From Chryseobacterium oryzae (GTDB lineage: Bacteria; Bacteroidota; Bacteroidia; Flavobacteriales; Weeksellaceae), in contig NZ_CP094529.1 in the NCBI RefSeq assembly GCF_022811665.1, positions 992,001 to 1,056,000 on the forward strand: 64,000 nt of DNA. Reading direction: 5' to 3'. The notes beneath the pieces are model-generated. The model was not told the origin of the DNA. It worked only from the letters and a program-made list of their open reading frames with translations, and searched no databases. This document shows, one piece after another, positions 35,196 to 43,900 of the stretch. Positions within the stretch are counted from its first letter, which is position 1, and every line of letters starts with the position of its first letter. The translations under genes and the position numbers were made by a program.

Positions 35196-35741
35196 ATGAA
35201 AATAATTGAAACACCTTTAAAAGACTGTTACATCATAGAACCAACAATATTTGAAGATGAAAGAGGATATTTTTTTGAAAAATTCAATGAAAAAAAGTTT
35301 GAAGAATTAACCGGCATGAATGGTCATTTCGTTCAGGATAACATTTCAAAATCATCTTATGGCGTTTTAAGGGGTCTGCATTTGCAAAAAGGAGATAGTG
35401 CTCAGGCGAAATTGGTTTCTTGTATTGAGGGAAATGTTTTGGATGTTGCGGTAGATGTAAGAGAAAATTCTGCAACCTTTGGTCAGTGGTTTTCGATTGA
35501 ATTATCTAGAGAAAATAAACGTCAATTATATATTCCAAGAGGATTTGCTCACGGATTTGCTGTGCTCAGCAAGACTGCTGTTTTTGCGTATAAGTGTGAT
35601 AATTTTTATGACAAATCTTCTGAAGGAGGTATTTTATGGAATGATAAAGACTTAAATGTAGATTGGCAGCTTCCTGTAGAAGATATTATTCTTTCTGATA
35701 AAGATAAAGTTTTAGAAACTTTTGCTTTAAGAAATTTTTAA
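35196..35741 (+). CDS. rfbC: dTDP-4-dehydrorhamnose 3,5-epimerase
   Basis: A 181-residue RmlC/RfbC cupin enzyme that epimerises dTDP-4-keto-6-deoxyglucose at C3 and C5 on the way to dTDP-L-rhamnose. Signatures: FEDERGYFFEKFNEKKF (20-36), FVQDNISKSSYGVLRGLHLQ with catalytic His near 62 (45-64), and LYIPRGFAHGFAVLS (111-125). YKCDNFYDKSSEGGILWND completes the active site. The partners rfbA, rfbB and rfbD are not in the window, so either they are elsewhere or this enzyme serves a related 6-deoxyhexose. Located between the epimerase and the large initiating transferase. Confidence 0.93.
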   Translation: MKIIETPLKDCYIIEPTIFEDERGYFFEKFNEKKFEELTGMNGHFVQDNISKSSYGVLRGLHLQKGDSAQAKLVSCIEGNVLDVAVDVRENSATFGQWFSIELSRENKRQLYIPRGFAHGFAVLSKTAVFAYKCDNFYDKSSEGGILWNDKDLNVDWQLPVEDIILSDKDKVLETFALRNF

Positions 35742-35819
35742 TATATTTAGAAAATGAAATTATTAAGATTTCTCCTATAACCATGTTAATTTTAGGTAGC
35801 ATATTAGATAGATTTATAA

Positions 35820-37223
35820 ATGACTGTGGAACGTATGCTGGTATATCTTATTAAACATTTGTCGAGGTTTTTTAGGATAGTAGATTATTTTACTATCAAT
35901 TTTGTTTTTTTTATTGGTAAATATTATTTTTTTGAAGCAGACCAGAATTATTTTTACCAAGATTACAAAGCTCAATTTGTACTTCTGAATCTTTCTTGGT
36001 TTATTGCTACTGTTATCACAAAGCCTTATACAAACATTAAAATAAAAGAATCTTCACTTCATTTTAATGCTCTTCTTAAAGCTTATTCTTTATTAGTTGT
36101 CTTCACAGCTATTTATTTAAGCCAGATTTTATCCATTAAAATTAATTATGAGAATGTATTAAGATATTTTCTTGTAATTGGAATTATTATGACCTTGGTA
36201 AGATTTACACTGTTTCTTTACCGAAAAAAGAACAGAGTAAGATTGGGCAGAAAGCTGTACAATTACAATACGGTACTAATTGGCGAAAATAAATTGTCGG
36301 GCTATCTTTTATCCAACAAAAGTTTAAAAAGACTTATGGGAATAAGAGGAGTCTATTCCTGTGGAGAAAAAATTACCTGTAATAAATATTTAGGAGATGT
36401 TCATCAAATGCTGAAGGATTTTGATAATACCAAAATCAGCAGCATTATTTTTTGTGATGATAAAATTGATCTTGAACAATATAAAAATATTGTAGAGGCG
36501 GCAGAGCAAAAAATGATTAGAATTTATATGGTTCCAGAATTTAAGTATGCGAAATTAGGTTCTTACTATGTTGAAATGGTTCAGGATATTCCGTTTTTAA
36601 AATTAATGAAAGAACCACTTTCGGATCCAAAAAAACAAATTTTAAAAAGAACTTTTGATATTGTATTTTCTCTATTGGTTATTGTTTTTTTATTGTCATG
36701 GCTCATTCCTTTGGTAGCCATAATTATCAAAATAGAAAGTAATGAATCTGTGTTTTTTCTTCAAAAAAGGTCAGGATACAAAAATATACCTTTTAATTGC
36801 ATTAAATTCAGAAGTATGGCTTCCAATAAGCAGGCAGATTTTCAGACAGCTAAAAGAAATGATGCCAGAGTTACCAAGTTTGGTGCATTCATGAGGAAAA
36901 CGAGTATTGATGAATTACCCCAGTTTATTAATGTTTTTTTTGGCGATATGTCGGTGGTGGGACCAAGACCACACATGCTTTCTCAAACAGATATGTATTC
37001 AAAAATTACCAAAAAATATATGACGAGGCATATGGTGAAGCCGGGTATTACAGGCTGGGCTCAGGTTATGGGTGCGAGAGGAGAAATATTCACGGATAAA
37101 GATATGGAAAGAAGAATAGAAAAAGATATTTGGTATATCCAGAATTGGTCTTTCTTTTTAGATATGAAAATTATTTTTCTTACTTTATATAATATAGTTA
37201 GGGGAGATGAACAAGCGTATTAA
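35820..37223 (+). CDS. Undecaprenyl-phosphate sugar-1-phosphate transferase (full-length WcaJ/WbaP type)
   Basis: A 467-residue polyprenyl glycosylphosphotransferase. Four N-terminal transmembrane segments (about 18-135) precede a CoA-binding-like domain (about 140-255), a fifth hydrophobic segment (about 278-302) and the catalytic domain. That domain contains LQKRSGYKNIPFNCIKFRSM (two parts near 316-335), SIDELPQFINVFFGDMSVVGPRPHM (near 362-386) and KPGITGWAQV. It loads a hexose-1-phosphate onto undecaprenyl phosphate. It ends the locus; a terminator follows. Another ATG at 35835 is an alternative start. It coexists with the short enzyme at 24561, so two initiation reactions may be possible. 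Confidence 0.92.
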   Translation: MTVERMLVYLIKHLSRFFRIVDYFTINFVFFIGKYYFFEADQNYFYQDYKAQFVLLNLSWFIATVITKPYTNIKIKESSLHFNALLKAYSLLVVFTAIYLSQILSIKINYENVLRYFLVIGIIMTLVRFTLFLYRKKNRVRLGRKLYNYNTVLIGENKLSGYLLSNKSLKRLMGIRGVYSCGEKITCNKYLGDVHQMLKDFDNTKISSIIFCDDKIDLEQYKNIVEAAEQKMIRIYMVPEFKYAKLGSYYVEMVQDIPFLKLMKEPLSDPKKQILKRTFDIVFSLLVIVFLLSWLIPLVAIIIKIESNESVFFLQKRSGYKNIPFNCIKFRSMASNKQADFQTAKRNDARVTKFGAFMRKTSIDELPQFINVFFGDMSVVGPRPHMLSQTDMYSKITKKYMTRHMVKPGITGWAQVMGARGEIFTDKDMERRIEKDIWYIQNWSFFLDMKIIFLTLYNIVRGDEQAY

Positions 37224-37260
37224 TCTTCTTAATTGATATTAATAAATTTATTTGCAAATA

Positions 37261-37292
37261 AAAAGAATCGAATCCTTTCGGTTCTTTTTTTT
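37261..37292 (+). terminator. Intrinsic terminator closing the polysaccharide locus
   Basis: AAAAGAATCG pairs with CGGTTCTTTT (one T-G wobble) around an 8-base loop, followed by more T residues. Confidence 0.75.
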
Positions 37293-37352
37293 ATTCCTAA
37301 ATTTGCACCCACAAAAATTGCTGATTACTAATTACTTATTATTCTATATAAA

Positions 37353-38654
37353 ATGCGCACAAAATCTGTAGGAAAGAAAAAAATAAATATCGTAACATTG
37401 GGTTGCTCCAAAAATGTCTATGATTCTGAGGTACTGATGAGCCAGCTGAAAGCCAATGGAAAAGAAGTTGTGCATGAAGATAAAGGAGATATTGTAGTCA
37501 TCAATACCTGTGGTTTTATAGATAATGCTAAAGAAGAATCTATTAATACCATTTTAGATTATGTTGAAGCAAAAAATAGGGGAGAAGTAGAGAAAGTTTT
37601 CGTTACAGGATGTCTTTCAGAAAGATATAAGCCGGATTTGGTAAAAGAAATTCCAGATGTAGACCAATATTTCGGGACTAGAGATTTGCCTATTTTATTA
37701 AAGCATTTGGGAGCAGATTATAAGCACGAATTAGTTGGAGAAAGGCTTACTACAACACCAAAGCATTATGCCTACCTTAAAATTTCTGAAGGATGCGACA
37801 GACCATGTTCTTTTTGCGCAATACCTTTAATGAGAGGCGGTCATGTTTCTACATCTATTGAAAAACTGGTTCTGGAAGCACAGAAGTTAGCCAAAGTTGG
37901 GGTAAAAGAACTTATTCTTATTGCACAAGATCTTACTTATTACGGACTGGATATTTACAAAAAAAGAGCTTTGGCAGACCTTCTTAAGGAGTTGGTAAAA
38001 GTAGAAGGAATTGAGTGGATTCGTCTGCATTATGCATTTCCGAGCGGTTTTCCGGAAGATGTATTAGATATTATTCGCGAAGAACCAAAGGTTTGTAATT
38101 ATATTGATATTCCTTTGCAACACATCAATTCAGATTTGTTGAAATCGATGAAAAGAGGAACTACTCACGAAAAAACAGATGCTCTTTTGGGTAAATTCAG
38201 AGAAAAAGTTCCGGATATGGCGATCAGAACTACTTTAATTGTTGGTTATCCTGGAGAAACTGAAGAAATATTTCAGGAACTGAAAGATTGGGTAAAAGAA
38301 CAGAAATTTGACAGATTAGGTTGCTTCACGTATTCTCACGAAGAAAATACAACAGCGTATGTGTTGGAAGATAATATTCCGCAGGAAGTAAAAGAAGCCA
38401 GAGTAGAAGAGATTATGGAGTTGCAGTCGCAGATTTCATGGGAAAAGAATCAAGCAAAGATTGGTGAGATTTACAGATGTATTTTCGATCGTAAAGAAGG
38501 TAACTATTTCGTAGGACGCACCGAATACGATTCTCCGGATGTAGATAATACCGTACTTATTTCTGCCGAAAATACTTATATTTCTATTGGCGAATTTGCC
38601 AACGTGAAGATTACTTCTGCAGAGGAATTCGACCTTTACGGAGAATTGGTTTAA
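37353..38654 (+). CDS. rimO: Ribosomal protein S12 methylthiotransferase
   Basis: A 433-residue radical SAM enzyme adding a methylthio group to the conserved Asp of ribosomal protein S12. The N-terminal MTTase domain has three cluster-binding Cys (TLGCSKN near 18, NTCGFI near 52, VTGCLSER near 87). The radical SAM motif CDRPCSFC places Cys at 148, 152 and 155. The C-terminal TRAM domain covers about 370-433. RimO, rather than MiaB, is favoured by the LGCSKNVYDSE opening and IPLMRGGHVS. Single gene with its own downstream terminator. Confidence 0.95.
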   Translation: MRTKSVGKKKINIVTLGCSKNVYDSEVLMSQLKANGKEVVHEDKGDIVVINTCGFIDNAKEESINTILDYVEAKNRGEVEKVFVTGCLSERYKPDLVKEIPDVDQYFGTRDLPILLKHLGADYKHELVGERLTTTPKHYAYLKISEGCDRPCSFCAIPLMRGGHVSTSIEKLVLEAQKLAKVGVKELILIAQDLTYYGLDIYKKRALADLLKELVKVEGIEWIRLHYAFPSGFPEDVLDIIREEPKVCNYIDIPLQHINSDLLKSMKRGTTHEKTDALLGKFREKVPDMAIRTTLIVGYPGETEEIFQELKDWVKEQKFDRLGCFTYSHEENTTAYVLEDNIPQEVKEARVEEIMELQSQISWEKNQAKIGEIYRCIFDRKEGNYFVGRTEYDSPDVDNTVLISAENTYISIGEFANVKITSAEEFDLYGELV

Positions 38655-38676
38655 AAAAAGAGTAACTCAATAAATG

Positions 38677-38706
38677 AAGCCAAAATCGCAAGATTTTGGC
38701 TTTTTT
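38677..38706. terminator. Bidirectional terminator between rimO and the thioesterase gene
   Basis: AAGCCAAAATC and GATTTTGGCTT form a perfect 11 bp stem with a GCAA loop, followed by a T run on the plus strand. Confidence 0.9.
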
Positions 38707-38719
38707 CATAAATATGGTA

Positions 38720-39187
38720 TTATAAAAATGGCTTCATTTCGTCTTCAATCTGAGTTCTCAGTTCCATGAGGCGAATGGCGTATTTTTCTTTCTGTTTTTC
38801 CTCTTCGGTTTCAGGAATCCATTTTGGAACAGGAAGTTTCTTTCCATTTTCATCTACTGCGACAAAAACGATAATGCAATGTGTTTTTTTATCGAAATTA
38901 GGCTGTTTCAGGTTTCTGGAAAATACATTAATCGATATATGCATACTCGAAGATCCTGTATAAATTACCTGAGCTTCAACTTTAACGATTTCTCCAATTT
39001 TTATAGGATCGTAAAAGCGTATTCCGCCAACATAAACGGTTACAGAATAATTTCCGCTCCATGTTGTTGCACAGGCGTAACCTGCCTGATCAATCCATTT
39101 CATTACACTTCCGCCATGTACATTTCCTCCATAATTTACATCTGAAGGTTCTGAGATAAACTGAAAGGTAACCGGTTTGTTTTCCAT
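38720..39187 (-). CDS. Hot-dog fold acyl-CoA thioesterase (YciA/BACH type)
   Basis: A 155-residue hot-dog domain thioesterase. NYGGNVHGGSVMKWIDQAGY (residues 19-38) carries the catalytic Asp and the conserved Asn/His-Gly-Gly of cytosolic acyl-CoA hydrolases. VEAQVIYTGSSSMHISINVF (69-88) and CIIVFVAVDENGKKLPVP (102-119) are also typical. It cleaves acyl-CoA to free fatty acid and CoA; chain-length preference is not predictable. Cytoplasmic. It lies between two plus-strand genes, with terminator on its 3' side. Confidence 0.92.
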   Translation of the reverse strand: MENKPVTFQFISEPSDVNYGGNVHGGSVMKWIDQAGYACATTWSGNYSVTVYVGGIRFYDPIKIGEIVKVEAQVIYTGSSSMHISINVFSRNLKQPNFDKKTHCIIVFVAVDENGKKLPVPKWIPETEEEKQKEKYAIRLMELRTQIEDEMKPFL

Positions 39188-39243
39188 TATTTTAAAATTT
39201 GAATAAAGGTATTTATAATTTTTAAAAGTTTAGATTAAATCTT

Positions 39244-39251
39244 AATTTTGA
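39244..39251 (+). promoter_or_regulatory. Candidate -7 box for the arsC-like gene
   Basis: TAATTTTG, fitting TAnnTTTG, lies 34 bases before the ATG at 39286, with T-rich sequence at the -33 position. Confidence 0.4.
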
Positions 39252-39285
39252 AGATTGAAATAGGCAATTAAACGTCTAAGCTATA

Positions 39286-39639
39286 ATGAAAAAAGTATTT
39301 TATCTGAATACCTGTGATACCTGCAGGAAAATTTTAACCCAATTTGATCTTACAGACTGGGAACTTCGGGAAATTAAGAAACAGCCAATTACCGTTGAAG
39401 AATTGGAAGAAATGTACAAGCAAACAAAATCTTATGAGGCTTTGTTCAGCAAAAAATCTACACAGATTAAATTAAGAGGTTTGAATGTAAAAGCGTTAAC
39501 TGAAAATGATTTTAAAGATTTGCTATTGGATCACTATACTTTTTTAAAACGTCCGGTTTTTATTACTGATAACGCAATTTTTCTAGGAAATGACAAGAAG
39601 AATGTAGAAGCTTTGAAAGTATTGTTATCTTATCACTAG
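39286..39639 (+). CDS. ArsC/Spx-family protein
   Basis: A 117-residue thioredoxin-fold protein. The redox motif CDTC is at residues 10-13 in FYLNTCDTCRKIL, more like Spx/YffB than classical arsenate reductase (which has CGTC/S plus three arginines). QTKSYEALFSKKSTQIKLRGL and the KRPVFITDNAIFLGN stretch (about 88-102) match the C-terminal half of the family, with Arg in LKRPVF. Arsenate reduction is possible but not supported by neighbours; there is no ars operon. A general redox or transcription-related role is equally plausible. Confidence 0.82.
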   Translation: MKKVFYLNTCDTCRKILTQFDLTDWELREIKKQPITVEELEEMYKQTKSYEALFSKKSTQIKLRGLNVKALTENDFKDLLLDHYTFLKRPVFITDNAIFLGNDKKNVEALKVLLSYH

Positions 39640-39666
39640 AAACTAATTGATGCAAATTACGTACGT

Positions 39667-39723
39667 AGGAAGTCCCAAACAGATTGGGGAAAATAAAATA
39701 CAATTGCAGGAAGTCCCAAACAG
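39667..39723. repeat. Short direct repeat pair in the 39640-40001 gap
   Basis: AGGAAGTCCCAAACAG occurs at 39667-39682 and again at 39708-39723, a 41-base period. A third, degenerate unit (TTGCGGGAGGGGCTAAAC) follows near 39746-39763. The 362-base gap between the arsC-like gene and gcvT contains no convincing gene; a small minus-strand frame through it looks spurious. Confidence 0.6.
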
Positions 39724-39753
39724 TTATTAGGGAAACAAACTGTAGTTGCGGGA

Positions 39754-39807
39754 GGGGCTAAACCTAACAGGTTTCTGAAACCCGTTAGGTTTTCTTGGTT
39801 TAGCCCG
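39754..39807. repeat. Nested inverted repeat (structured element)
   Basis: An outer stem pairs GGGCTAAACC (39755-39764) with GGTTTAGCCC (39797-39806). Inside it, TAACAGGTTTC (39765-39775) pairs with GAAACCCGTTA (39777-39787) with one mismatch. An alternative pairing extends AAACCTAAC directly to GTTAGGTTT. It is downstream of the arsC-like gene and the direct repeats. There is no long T run, so a plain terminator is not the best reading. Confidence 0.6.
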
Positions 39808-39911
39808 GATAGAAACGGCATCCTTTTTTGTTTTTTTTTGATGAAAATTGATATTGAATACAAAAAATAACTAAAAACAAAAAAGATATAGTGTATAGCC
39901 GGATTAAGCTC

Positions 39912-39946
39912 CTAAAAAAATAAAACCTGCAACGGTGCAGGTTTTA
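39912..39946 (-). terminator. Intrinsic terminator of gcvT
   Basis: On the minus strand AAAACCTGCA pairs with TGCAGGTTTT around a CCGT-type loop, followed by ATTTTTTT. Confidence 0.85.
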
Positions 39947-40001
39947 AAAGTGTATTCTTAATTCATCAAACTGAATAAATCTGATGAGTATTTTGCAATA
40001 T

Positions 40002-41078
40002 TTACACGAAAGGAGCTTTTACCACTTTTGCAGGGATATTTTTATTTCTTACCTGAATAAAAATTTCGGAACCTAGTTTAAAGTGAGGTTTATCTACGTA
40101 AGCCAATCCTAAACCTACTTTTTTCATTGGAGATTGAGTTCCTGAAGTTACTTTTCCTATAACCTTTCCTTCTGCATCTACAACAGGATAATCGTGTCTA
40201 GGAACTCCTTTATCGGTAAGTTCGAATCCCACTAATTTTCTTGTTACACCTTCTTCTTTTTGCTTAGCGAAAGTTTCTTTAGAGACGAAATCTTTATCGA
40301 ATTTGGTAATCCATCCCAAACCTGCTTCTATTGGAGAAGTAATATCGTCGATGTCGTTTCCGTAAAGGCAAAATCCTTTCTCCAATCTCAAAGTATCTCT
40401 TGCAGCAAGTCCGCAAGGGATAATTCCTTCTTCTTTTCCTGCTTCAATAATAGCATCCCAAAGTTTTTCTGCAGATTCGTTTTTGAAATAAATTTCAAAA
40501 CCTCCACTTCCTGTATAACCGGTATTAGAAATAATGATATCGTTTACACCCGCCACAGAACCGACTGTAAAGTGATAATAAGGGATTTCTGAAAGATTTG
40601 TTTCGGTTAATTTCTGAAGAATTTCGGTAGCTTTTGGTCCCTGAACAGCCAATAAAGACATCTCGTCTGATGCATTGGTCATTTTTGCTCCGAAAGTGTT
40701 GTATTTTGAGATATGATCCCAGTCTTTCTCGATGTTAGAAGCATTTACGACCACGAAATATTTTTCGTCTGCCATTTTGTAAACGATAAGATCGTCTACA
40801 ATACCTCCATTTTCGTTCGGAAGACAAGAATACTGAGCTTTTCCGTTTTCCAAAGTATCTACATTATTGGTAGTTACATATTGCAAAAGATCTTTTGCAC
40901 CAGCTCCTTCAATAAAGAACTGTCCCATGTGAGAAACATCAAACAACCCTGCCTTTTCTCTTACTGCAAAATGCTCTTCTGTTACTCCGGAATATTGTAC
41001 AGGCATTTCAAATCCTGCAAATGGTACTATTTTCGCTCCCAAAGAAACGTGCTTGTCATATAAAGCTGTTTTTTTCAT
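40002..41078 (-). CDS. gcvT: Glycine cleavage system T protein (aminomethyltransferase)
   Basis: A 358-residue T protein that transfers the aminomethyl carbon from lipoylated H protein to tetrahydrofolate, releasing ammonia. Signatures: [14 protein letters not shown] (18-31), [14 protein letters not shown] (38-51), [16 protein letters not shown] (near 140-155), [15 protein letters not shown] (near 185-199) and [21 protein letters not shown] (near 224-244), including the folate-contacting residues. Length is normal. gcvH and gcvP are not adjacent. No glycine riboswitch is visible in the 48 bases upstream. lipB in this window supplies lipoyl groups to the same system. Confidence 0.96.
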   Translation of the reverse strand: MKKTALYDKHVSLGAKIVPFAGFEMPVQYSGVTEEHFAVREKAGLFDVSHMGQFFIEGAGAKDLLQYVTTNNVDTLENGKAQYSCLPNENGGIVDDLIVYKMADEKYFVVVNASNIEKDWDHISKYNTFGAKMTNASDEMSLLAVQGPKATEILQKLTETNLSEIPYYHFTVGSVAGVNDIIISNTGYTGSGGFEIYFKNESAEKLWDAIIEAGKEEGIIPCGLAARDTLRLEKGFCLYGNDIDDITSPIEAGLGWITKFDKDFVSKETFAKQKEEGVTRKLVGFELTDKGVPRHDYPVVDAEGKVIGKVTSGTQSPMKKVGLGLAYVDKPHFKLGSEIFIQVRNKNIPAKVVKAPFV

Positions 41079-41126
41079 ATATGGATATTTATTTTGAATT
41101 ATTTATTTCTATTTTCTACTGAAATT

Positions 41127-41615
41127 TTAATAGTCGTTTATTTTTTTTATTTTGAAACTGTCGAAAGATTCTTTAAACAACTTCATATAGTTTCCGTTCC
41201 AGTGTTTTTGCTGGCAATTGATGGTTAGAAGGAATAAATCCGTATTCTTTTGATATACTTTCGTGAACCAGAATAGTTTTTCTTTCTCATCAAAATATTC
41301 GTATTGATATTCTGAAAATCCTTTTTTACTTCCTGTATTTTTTACTTTTTTTTCATCATCCGAAGAATGATAAAGGGCAAGAATAAAATTTTTAACTTCA
41401 CTTTTAGGAAGATCCAGATGATGATATTCTGAAATGGTAATGGCACCAATTTGATTGGTCGGGAAAATGTTTACAATTCCTTGATCATTGGTTACCTTCC
41501 AGGTATCTGGTGTTTCTATAGAATAATTTTCGGTTTCATAGATTTCGGTGCGTAATTGTTGCGAAAATGTACAGACGCTCCATAATACAGTGAAAATAAA
41601 AAGATATTTTTTCAT
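41127..41615 (-). CDS. Secreted protein of unknown function coupled to idi
   Basis: A 162-residue protein with a signal peptide (residues 1-18, ending TFSQ). The mature part resembles small PsbP-like or stress-type lipid-binding domains in outline: YSIETPDTWKVTNDQGIVNIFP (split near 31-52), a helix (KSEVKNFILALYHSSDD), strands (FSEYQYEYFDEKEKLFWFTKV) and a final FKESFDSFKI. I do not assign a family. Its start overlaps the idi stop by four bases, so the two are translated from one mRNA, although a functional tie to isoprenoid synthesis is not evident. Confidence 0.75.
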   Translation of the reverse strand: MKKYLFIFTVLWSVCTFSQQLRTEIYETENYSIETPDTWKVTNDQGIVNIFPTNQIGAITISEYHHLDLPKSEVKNFILALYHSSDDEKKVKNTGSKKGFSEYQYEYFDEKEKLFWFTKVYQKNTDLFLLTINCQQKHWNGNYMKLFKESFDSFKIKKINDY

Positions 41616-42130
41616 TTGTGTTTAAAATGATGTTTGTATTCTTCAAGAATAATTTTGAACCATTCTGTAAAATGTTCAGGATTTTCGGATATTTCTCGAT
41701 CTAAATTTTTAGGAGAAATAAACCGAACTTCTTCTACTTCCTCGGTATTAAGGTTAAATTCAGAATCGTAAATTCCGGTAAAAACATAATCCAGTTCGTG
41801 TTCCCATAAACCATTTCCAACATCTGCCTTGTAAATAAAATGAAATTTCTCCGAAATATCGGCATTTATTCCCAACTCTTCTCTAAGTCTTCTCTGTGCT
41901 CCTTCCAGATAAGTTTCTCCCGATTTTGGATGAGAACATACGGCATTGGTCCATTTTAACGGAGAATGATATTTTCCTGAAGCACGCTTCTGCAAAAGCA
42001 TATCGCCTTTTTCGTTGAATAAAAATACCGAAAAAGCACGATGAAGCAAGCCATTGAGATGTGCCTGTTGTTTTTCCATTAAACCTAAAATTTCATCATT
42101 AGGATTTACCAGTACTACCATTTCTTCCAT
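41612..42130 (-). CDS. idi: Isopentenyl-diphosphate delta-isomerase, type I
   Basis: A 172-residue Nudix-fold isomerase interconverting IPP and DMAPP for quinone, carotenoid and undecaprenyl synthesis. HLNGLLHRAFSVFLFNEKGD (24-43) and WTNAVCSHPKSGETY (near 66-80) carry the catalytic Cys and metal-binding His. RRLREELGI is the Nudix-like Glu box, and WEHELDYVF near 108-116 contains the second catalytic Glu. Type I (metal/Nudix), not the FMN-dependent type II. A TAAATTTG box ends only five bases before the ATG. Confidence 0.94.
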   Translation of the reverse strand: MEEMVVLVNPNDEILGLMEKQQAHLNGLLHRAFSVFLFNEKGDMLLQKRASGKYHSPLKWTNAVCSHPKSGETYLEGAQRRLREELGINADISEKFHFIYKADVGNGLWEHELDYVFTGIYDSEFNLNTEEVEEVRFISPKNLDREISENPEHFTEWFKIILEEYKHHFKHK

Positions 42131-42369
42131 TCCTACAAATTTAAGTTTATTACACGATTTTGTAAAATAAATGTTTAGTTTTTTTATTCTTAATGGAAAT
42201 TTATAAATTATAGAAGTGGAAATTTTTAATGAAAATTGCGAAAAATATAAAGGTTACTTGTATTTTGTTAACTTTAAAATGAATTTTTCGTTAAAAAATT
42301 AACATAAACTACTTTTACTACCTATGTTTTCCTGATAAAGCGTAACTTTGCACTTTAAAAATTTTAACG

Positions 42370-42771
42370 ATGGAACTGGAATATATTGAGCATATCAGTC
42401 CGATTCTCAAGGACGGAACTAAAAATTATCTTATAGATATAGACGGTACAATTACGGATGATGTTCCCAATGAAGAACCTGAAAGAATGGTCACTTGCGA
42501 ACCTTATCCAGATGCATTGGCAACCATTAATAAATGGTATGATGAAGGTCACCAGATTTGCTTTTTTACTTCTCGCACAGAAAATTTAAAGCAGATTACG
42601 ATCGACTGGCTCGATAAGCATGGCTTCAAATACCATAGTGTATTATGCGGAAAACCAAGAGGAGGAAATTATCACTGGATAGATAACCACCTTGTAAGAG
42701 CTACCAGATACAAAGGAAAATTTACAGATTTGGTAGAAAAACAAGTAACCATTGAAGTTTTTAAAGATTAA
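42370..42771 (+). CDS. HAD-superfamily phosphatase-like protein
   Basis: A 133-residue small HAD protein. Motif I is YLIDIDGTITDD with Asp 23, Asp 25 and Thr 27. Motif II is FFTSRT near 59-64. Motif III/IV is represented by the Lys in CGKPRGG and the IDNHLVRA stretch, in which the usual DD is reduced to a single Asp. Such proteins are often labelled phosphoheptose isomerase-like, but the sequence supports only a phosphohydrolase-type fold. A TAACTTTG promoter-like box is at 42343-42350. It may act on small phosphosugars or nucleotides; the substrate is unknown. Confidence 0.8.
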   Translation: MELEYIEHISPILKDGTKNYLIDIDGTITDDVPNEEPERMVTCEPYPDALATINKWYDEGHQICFFTSRTENLKQITIDWLDKHGFKYHSVLCGKPRGGNYHWIDNHLVRATRYKGKFTDLVEKQVTIEVFKD

Positions 42772-42866
42772 AATCTAATAGAAAAGATTTAAAAGTTAAG
42801 AATGCTAAGTTTATCGCTCAGTTTTTTAATTTTTAAATCTTTCAATTTTTAAATAGTATTACGTTT

Positions 42867-43826
42867 ATGAAAGTTTTAGCGAATGATGGTTTAGACCAGT
42901 CAGGAATTGATGCATTAACAGAAAAAGGATTTGAAGTAATTACCACAAAAGTACCTCAGGAAGAGCTTTTGGATTATATTAATGAGCATAAAATCCGTAC
43001 TTTGTTGGTGAGAAGTGCAACACAGGTAAGAAAAGATATTATAGATAATTGCCCGTCTTTGGAAATTATCGGTAGAGGAGGAGTTGGTATGGATAATATT
43101 GATGTTGATTATGCAAGAGAAAAAGGCATTCATGTCATCAATACCCCTTCTGCGTCTTCCGAGTCGGTAGCCGAATTGGTTTTTGCACATTTGTTTTCGG
43201 GAGCCAGATTCTTACAGGATTCTAATAGAAAAATGCCTATATCTGGTGATACAGATTTCGCTGGTCTTAAAAAAGCATACGCTGCAGGAATTGAACTTAA
43301 AGGAAAAACCATCGGTATAGTCGGAATGGGAAGAATCGGTCAGGAAGTTGCAAAAATAGCTTTAGGACTGGGTATGAGAGTTATTGCAGCGGATAACATG
43401 ATTGGGAAAGCGAGTATAAAAGTAACCTTTTACAATAATCAGTTTATCAATGTAGATATTGAAACAGAACCATTACACGATGTTTTAAAACATGCAGATT
43501 TTATTACTTTACACGTTCCGGCTCAAAAAAGTGGTTACATGATTTCTACTAATGAGTTTGATATGATGAAAGACGGTGTGGCAATCGTAAACTGTTCAAG
43601 AGGTGGAGTTATAGACGAAAATGCATTAATTGCAGCTTTAAATTCTGGTAAAGTAAGATTTGCAGGGCTGGATGTTTTTGTGGGAGAACCTACGCCTTCA
43701 AAAGAAATTTTGCAGCATTCCAAAATCTCTTTAACGCCGCATACGGGTGCATCTACACTAGAAGCTCAGGACAGAATTGGTCTTTCTTTGGCAGAACAGA
43801 TTTCAAGTATTTTGCAAATTCATTAA
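42867..43826 (+). CDS. D-2-hydroxyacid dehydrogenase (D-3-phosphoglycerate dehydrogenase-like)
   Basis: A 319-residue NAD-dependent D-2-hydroxyacid dehydrogenase, most like the short SerA type lacking the C-terminal ACT domain. MKVLANDGLDQSGIDAL begins the catalytic half, LLVRSATQVRKDI (near 50-62) fits the substrate pocket, GRGGVGMDNIDVDYA follows, and the Rossmann loop is GIVGMGRIGQEVAKI (near 150-164). Catalytic residues are in NCSRGGVIDE (Arg) and LTPHTGAS (His near 291), with the intervening Glu in VFVGEPTP. It likely starts serine synthesis from 3-phosphoglycerate, but no serC is visible here. Confidence 0.88.
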   Translation: MKVLANDGLDQSGIDALTEKGFEVITTKVPQEELLDYINEHKIRTLLVRSATQVRKDIIDNCPSLEIIGRGGVGMDNIDVDYAREKGIHVINTPSASSESVAELVFAHLFSGARFLQDSNRKMPISGDTDFAGLKKAYAAGIELKGKTIGIVGMGRIGQEVAKIALGLGMRVIAADNMIGKASIKVTFYNNQFINVDIETEPLHDVLKHADFITLHVPAQKSGYMISTNEFDMMKDGVAIVNCSRGGVIDENALIAALNSGKVRFAGLDVFVGEPTPSKEILQHSKISLTPHTGASTLEAQDRIGLSLAEQISSILQIH

Positions 43827-43843
43827 TATTTTTATTTCAGAAT

Positions 43844-43885
43844 AAAAAATCCGCTTCAGAAAAAACTGTAGCGGATTTATTTTTT
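43844..43885 (+). terminator. Intrinsic terminator between the serA-like gene and mscL
   Basis: AAATCCGCT (43847-43855) pairs with AGCGGATTT (43870-43878), with CAG/CTG pairing inside, followed by ATTTTTT. The A run before it may let it serve mscL from the other strand. Confidence 0.85.
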
Positions 43886-43900
43886 GTTGATACAAAATAC

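Noticed and set aside
39657..39863. Minus-strand 68-residue open frame through the repeat region
   Set aside because: Its coding content is the direct and inverted repeats; there is no start context, signal or recognisable domain.
41079..41126. Possible glycine riboswitch before gcvT
   Set aside because: Only 48 bases separate gcvT from the next gene, with no tandem aptamer features.
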